Positions 59,595 to 64,000 of a stretch of 64,000 nucleotides of DNA are shown one piece after another. The stretch comes from Dryococelus australis (taxonomy: Eukaryota; Arthropoda; Insecta; Phasmatodea; Phasmatidae): the NCBI GenBank assembly GCA_029891345.1, contig CM056994.1, forward strand, positions 137,956,457 through 138,020,456, written 5' to 3'. The notes under the pieces were generated by a model that did no database searches, had not been told where the DNA came from, and saw only the letters and a list, made by a program, of their open reading frames with translations. Made by a program: the position numbers and the translations under genes. The number at the start of each line of letters is the position of its first letter. Position 1 is the stretch's first letter.

Positions 59595-59734
59595 ATTAAT
59601 TTTAAACTAAATAATAATAATTGAGACATATTTGATGTGTTATTGATTTAATAAACCTATCGATATTGACGGGGATTGAATATACAATTAGTTTGTAATT
59701 GGTCTATTACAATTATTGTGAAATCATTCCTACT

Positions 59735-60726
59735 GTCTGGGTGTGTCTGTGTGGGAGGGGATCTTTGTTGGGGAGGGGGTTTATGACACCTGGAGTGATG
59801 GCAAGTTGTAATTTGTTTTATTGTGTTAGCTGGGCTTGTCATTATAGGTTCATATGTTATTGATCAACTTAATGACTTCAGTTAGCATTTGTTATGTTTG
59901 AAATAGTTCTGTGTTTATGATATTAATATAAATTCCATAATTGCATGATTAAATATGATTTAATTATTAAAGTGGGGATCAGTTACTTCGATAGGGAATA
60001 GTTTAATTTGGTAATCGAATGGATAAAGATTAAAGTCTTTTGGTTAGTGATTTAAGTAGTTCGTATGGTAGACTATTTGAATGTCACTTTTTGTTTATTA
60101 AAATACATTTACTTCCCCGAAAACATCGCCTAAATCCTCACTATGCATCCAGAGAGTCACCAAAAAATAAAATGTTCCTTATACCACTCTTACACCAACA
60201 TCAACATCTATATGACCACCCCTCTGTTTAGTCGACTCCAGGACGTCACAGAGGACACACCAAAGGTGATCCGGGAATATCACCCTTATGACAGTTAACC
60301 CTTTTAATACCAATAAAAAATAAAATAATTGATATTAAAGAAATTTATTTGATTAATTAATATGCTATTTAGATTAAATACTTCTTTAATCTCATTTGCA
60401 TATCTATATGCAAATTAGCATATGGTGTGTCGATGTCGGATGCGACAGAGCTTCTTGCGACGTTGTCATGTCTTCATCGAAGCTGGAGGACGTGTATTTA
60501 AACACCTATTATGAAATGTGGTCTTCATAGCTTGCTGGTCATGAGCATAGTACAGAAGTACATTGAATTAGTTCATAAAGTTGAAAAATGTTGTATTCCA
60601 CTGTAGCAGGCATTCCAACTCTCTTTTAGTTTTAACATTTGATGGGTGCATTCCTGGACTTTTGTTTACTACCTAAATGGATACTGGTGCCCTTCACCAT
60701 CATCCCTCAAAGTTTCTAATATCAGT
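59735..60726. repeat. Right terminal inverted repeat of the Polinton
   Basis: Reverse-complement partner of 44,457-45,640 (landmarks given there). It contains the palindrome TTTGCATATAGATATGCAAA (complement of 60,395-60,415). The segment 60,420-60,575 is poorly matched to the left end. Confidence 0.85.
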
Positions 60727-61370
60727 CCGGTTACATAATGTATACATATGTTACATAGATTTATAATACCACGTGTTTTTTAAACATGGGAACAAACTTC
60801 GTTACGCAATCCCTTAATAGAATAAAATATGAAAATATAAGTATGTCTTTTACTCAAAAACGATTATTAAGGGAGCTATGCGCCCCCAAAATACTATGTT
60901 TTAAAACATGTGAAAAATTAAATAATCAGCAACACATTATTAAGCATAAATAGATTAATGGTGTTTTGTGTTAAGAAGATATTGTACCTAAAAACGCAGT
61001 TGGTACCTGTGAATTAACTCATCTAAATTAACAACACGGACTTACTGATTACTAATGGGCCTACATTCATCTGCATAGATGCAAATCAATTTTAGTGAAG
61101 TTCTTAAGTGCTTGGATTGTACATAGGCATTGATGTCTCATTAACAGCAATAGCATTAGAGTCAAAACCAGGAATATGGGAAACAGTACGAAGTCAATTC
61201 AAATACACGAGTGACTTACCCGGGATTCGAATTTAGAAAAATTTGTAAAATTATGCTAGTTTGTAATAAACTCTATCGCAGTTGTAGTATTCGGAGAATC
61301 AACTTCGGATATATAATATGTCAAATGTTTTGAATGATAGGGGATAACTTACATGAAATATTTACACCAC
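60727..61370. other. AT-rich spacer between Polintons
   Basis: Intron-3 sequence to the right of the Polinton end. No gene. ACCCGGGATTCGAATT at about 61,218-61,233 resembles the complement of a B box and may be a SINE scrap. Confidence 0.4.
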
Positions 61371-62640
61371 CATCATTTTGAAATTAATTGTAGTTTACAA
61401 GGCCTACTATAATGCTGCTTGCATGAAAAATATGATCGAAATCAGTTGATTGGTCTCTGATATATGACAAGAAAATCTTATTTTCTTAATTAGGGCTATT
61501 CTACGAAAGTTCTTAAAAGGAGGCTCTATACACAAGGTTTGTGATGGTTAATTTCATCATAAAAAGTTTGATTAAAATTTTAAATTGTTAAACAGATATG
61601 CCAAACATATCAGAATATTTATATGGCAGCCTTTTTTTAAATCATAGTCTGAACTCATTAATATCATGTTACTTTACATGCCATACTATATGTGAGCAAC
61701 ACCTTTGTGGAAATTAGTCGAATTATTCCAGATAAATGACAAAATGTCAATTTACTCACACGAGAGTACTTTGCAAAAAATCTGACAAAGGAGGATCTCT
61801 GTATGCATATCGGTCGATTGATCCTCGACATATGGCTTAAAACGTCCATTGATCATGTGACGATGTTGGTAAATTGAGAGCGAAATAGTATATGTAGAGG
61901 CACATTTCGATTGTTGTCAAGGATTAAATATACAAAGTTAAATTTAAATATGTTCCATAAATTCGTAGATAGAGCACACAAAGCTGGCATTCTTATTTAT
62001 GCGACATTTCAGAAAATAAAAGCCCTAAATACTTAAAATATATTAATAAATATATCCTACCACATACAACTTCTTTGCCCGATTTGAAAGAAATTGGTTG
62101 TGTGTTTCCAGAGATACGACATAAAAATTATATTATTTCACTAACTTACAAGTTTGGCGCAGAACATGAAACTTTGAACAGACAATATTCATAGATGGTA
62201 TTGTCAGCATACAAAGTTAAGTCGAGATTGGTTTTCAGTTTCACAGAAAAAAATTTCAGAGCTAAAATACATATATGGCCACAATTTTTTAAACAGTTGT
62301 GTCTGGTACTCTCAAAATGTATTAGTTTACATAGTCTGCCATAAGGTTACTTGTTTGTCAAATTTGGTAGAAATCTGTTGCTTTTTTCGGAAACAGCAAA
62401 ATTTTAATATGCCAAGTGAAAATACTTTACGTAATGAAAGACAAATGAGTTTTTGTGTGAACTAATTAGATTATTGTAATATATATAGACACTATACAAA
62501 GTTTCATTAAAATTATTTTCATGGTTTCGATGATTTAAAATAAAAAACTGAAATACCTATATGGCTGCAATTTTTAAAATAAAAGTCTGACAAACCTAAA
62601 ACATATCAGTTAATGTAAACAACCTTAGTACTACTTTATT
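61371..62640. repeat. Degenerate array of ~290-325-bp repeats
   Basis: A recurring block order is seen: a 'TATATGG[C/A]' core with poly-T (61,621; 62,273; 62,559), an AAA(T)TTGGTAGAAAT[C]-like element, and 'GA[T/A]ATA[T]GACAAAA'-like elements (61,458, 61,733, 62,106). Spacing between clear cores is 286 bp, and ~652 bp (two units) for the first pair. Units are strongly diverged. I know such blocks as common noncoding repeats in arthropod genomes. Confidence 0.55.
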
Positions 62641-62712
62641 GCAATATTTGATAAGAATTACACAATTGTTTCCCAAAAAATTACATAAAATCTTTATTCA
62701 TTTGTGCGGCAC

Positions 62713-63050
62713 TCACTTACAAAATGGAGGAAAAAAGAGGCCGGTCGCTGCCAGGGCTGCTCGGTGGAGCAGTTTGAGCAGGTGGAGCAAGTGGTGGAGG
62801 TGGTGGTGGAGGTGGAGGTGGTGTGGAGGTAGTAGTGAAGGTTGAGGTGGAGAGCCAGTGCTACAAGTTTTACAATGTTTCGTTGAAACTACCCATGAGA
62901 GAATTTGCATTCAAAAGCTGCACTCGAATTTTAATACCGCAGGTTGTTATTTCGTCGCAAATTCAGTAAAACTGTAAATGCTTTACCACACAAGCGACAC
63001 TGCAGGTGCATCATTGCATCCATACTGATCCGAATTTAGACTGAACTGAA
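62713..63050 (-). pseudogene. polB: Second Polinton: polB N-terminal zinc finger and Pro/His-rich linker
   Basis: 62,950-63,040 matches the finger-coding block of the first Polinton (52,665-52,770): CAGGTTGTT, then TGTAAA[T/A]TG[C/T]TTT, CACA[C/G]AAGCGACAC and GCATCATTG/GCATTATTG. On the - strand this is a C2H2 finger. It is followed at 62,910-62,713 by a frame rich in Pro, His and Leu (HHLHLHHHLHHL), equivalent in place to the Pro-rich linker of the first element but of different sequence. The polymerase body to the left is absent, replaced by the ~300-bp repeats. Confidence 0.65.
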
Positions 63051-63359
63051 ATGGAAAATTGTATTAAAAAAGAATATGTGTCATTTGTAAGCAAGTTTAA
63101 TTTTATTCATCATGAGGTAAAGACAGTGAAATCTGGTCATGGGATCATCGATTCCAGGTTCTATGGAACCAAACTAGAGCAACGACACAGTTACAAACAA
63201 GCTGGACGAAGGGTGAGCAAAATCCGACAATGTGTACCCTCTAAACAAGGATCTGAACACTAGGAATATTCATTATCCAACATTATGAAAGCAAGGTGAA
63301 AACCGGTGTGAAATTATGTAGCAACAAAAAGTCTTTGTAGAAAAACCCTAAAATGGTCA

Positions 63360-63985
63360 AAAAGAAACGGTAGAACAAGGTAGATGGGTTCCTGCCCACA
63401 CTGATACCTGTAATCAGCGCTCTGACTGATATTGCCAGGACCGTCACCAATATTGTTAGTGTCGTGAAGCAGACTTCGAACGATCGAAAACAGGTAGAGT
63501 AAACCCGCCACCATAACAGAACATTGAAAGCTATCGATGTGGAGAAAGAACTCTATATTCGTCACCTGTATCGTGCAGGAGGAGGATCAAATGCCTTAGG
63601 GAAGAAAATAAGGAAAAATCGAAGAGGGAAATCAAAGTGACTCAGCTTAGATGCCTACTCACGACCAGGGATTCGGAACTGTTTGCGTGCAAATTTTAAA
63701 AAAATAAAATTACAGGAGTGTTAAAAAGTAATTGTTTGTCTGTTAAACCCAAGAGACACGACTGTGCTGTAATTAATCTGGAAACGGCAGTTGGGCCTGG
63801 CGTGCATTGGATAGCATACGTAAAACGTGGCTAACATGCAATATACTACAACAGTTTTGGGAATTTGTGAATTCTGTCTGAACTGCATGAGTACCTGCAA
63901 AATAGTAACCTGCCTTACAACTACAAAATGGAGCAGATAACCAAAACGTGGAACTGTGTATACTTGTTTCTGCAATTTTTAAGCA
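63360..63985 (+). pseudogene. Second Polinton: adenain-like maturation protease (broken, end not reached)
   Basis: 63,390-63,480 encodes a hydrophobic N-terminal helix (LPTLIPVISALTDIARTVTN) and 63,500-63,650 a basic linker. 63,745-63,990 in shifting frames reads NLETAVGPGVHWIAYVKRG, a one-residue-shifted YYNSFGNL and ...TWNCVYLFLQFL. This is the catalytic region of the adenovirus-type cysteine protease: the His is in GVHW, the Cys in NC, and an Asn stands where the active-site Asp of the D-S-F-G motif is usual. In Polintons it is thought to process capsid precursors. A stop (about 63,827) and frameshifts show it is dead. It lies ~310 bp from the divergent polB fingers, and the rest of the element is outside the window. 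Confidence 0.75.
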
Positions 63986-64000
63986 ATCGCGATTTCCTTT

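Larger units (their letters stand above)
44457..60726. mobile_element. Polinton/Maverick (adintovirus-like) element, 16.3 kb, inactivated
   Basis: Bounded by inverted repeats of about 1 kb and carrying the Polinton gene set: polB N-terminus, two capsid-like genes and a PLA2-type gene on the - strand, and packaging ATPase, a DUF8207-like protein and integrase on the + strand. The integrase sits next to the right terminal repeat, as in Polintons. Size (15-20 kb in the family) and long terminal repeats also fit. The outer ends read AGTGATATTA (left) and, reversed, ACTGATATTA (right); no clean 6-bp target duplication was seen. All genes are broken. The polymerase catalytic body, expected in 45.6-51.6 kb, is not recognisable. 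Confidence 0.85.

Noticed and set aside
44886..60418. CTAATTTG / CAAATTAG as the outer tips of the Polinton
   Set aside because: Inverted similarity resumes further out (the GAAGGGCACCAG block), so the tips are placed near 44,457 and 60,726 instead.
62639..62845. + strand frame ending in Trp/Arg/Gly repeats
   Set aside because: Shadow of the low-complexity linker on the - strand.

Overview
This is a eukaryotic, AT-rich, repeat-rich window, most likely from an insect with a large genome. Evidence: a split secreted serine-protease gene with canonical GT..AG introns, a TATA box plus a CAGT-type initiator, and arthropod-style mobile elements (Polinton/Maverick, P element, gypsy-like LTR elements with an envelope-like gene, tRNA-derived SINE fragments, satellites). 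The protease and repeat style would fit a polyneopteran such as a stick insect or orthopteran, but that is a guess. No bacterial features, CRISPR array, rRNA or convincing intact tRNA were seen.

Layout. 1-6.9 kb: intergenic, with a GC-richer block (0.29-0.96 kb) and two adjacent satellites (3.17-4.2 kb). 6.9-7.0 kb: promoter and first exon of a trypsin/chymotrypsin-like zymogen on the + strand. Exon 2 is at 16.25 kb and exon 3, carrying the activation site and catalytic His, at 42.5 kb; the exons with catalytic Asp and Ser lie beyond the window. Nearly everything else is intron filled with dead mobile DNA. Intron 1 (9.2 kb) holds a SINE fragment and a broken P-element (THAP) transposase at 12.6-14.8 kb. 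Intron 2 (26.2 kb) is almost entirely one nest: minus-strand LTR element A (LTRs 16.45-18.09 and 40.72-42.28, gag pieces at 39.1-40.7 and 20.4-21.4) contains plus-strand gypsy/env element B (LTRs 21.39-21.86 and 37.43-37.89, integrase and Env-like remnant 33.8-37.2), which in turn contains satellites and a palindrome made of two tail-to-tail Polinton DNA-polymerase B pseudogenes (24.1-33.6 kb).

Intron 3 (at least 21.3 kb) holds a full-length but inactivated Polinton/adintovirus-like element, about 44.46-60.73 kb, bounded by roughly 1 kb terminal inverted repeats. It has zinc-finger polB N-terminus, two capsid-like proteins and a phospholipase-A2-type protein on the - strand, then packaging ATPase, a coiled-coil/DUF8207-like protein and a retroviral-type integrase on the + strand. 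A degenerate ~300-bp repeat array (61.4-62.6 kb) separates it from the start of a second Polinton, whose polB zinc finger and adenain-like protease are visible before the window ends.

All mobile genes are interrupted by stops, frameshifts or deletions; the host protease is the only gene that looks functional. Coordinates of repeat and pseudogene borders are by eye and may be off by tens of bases.
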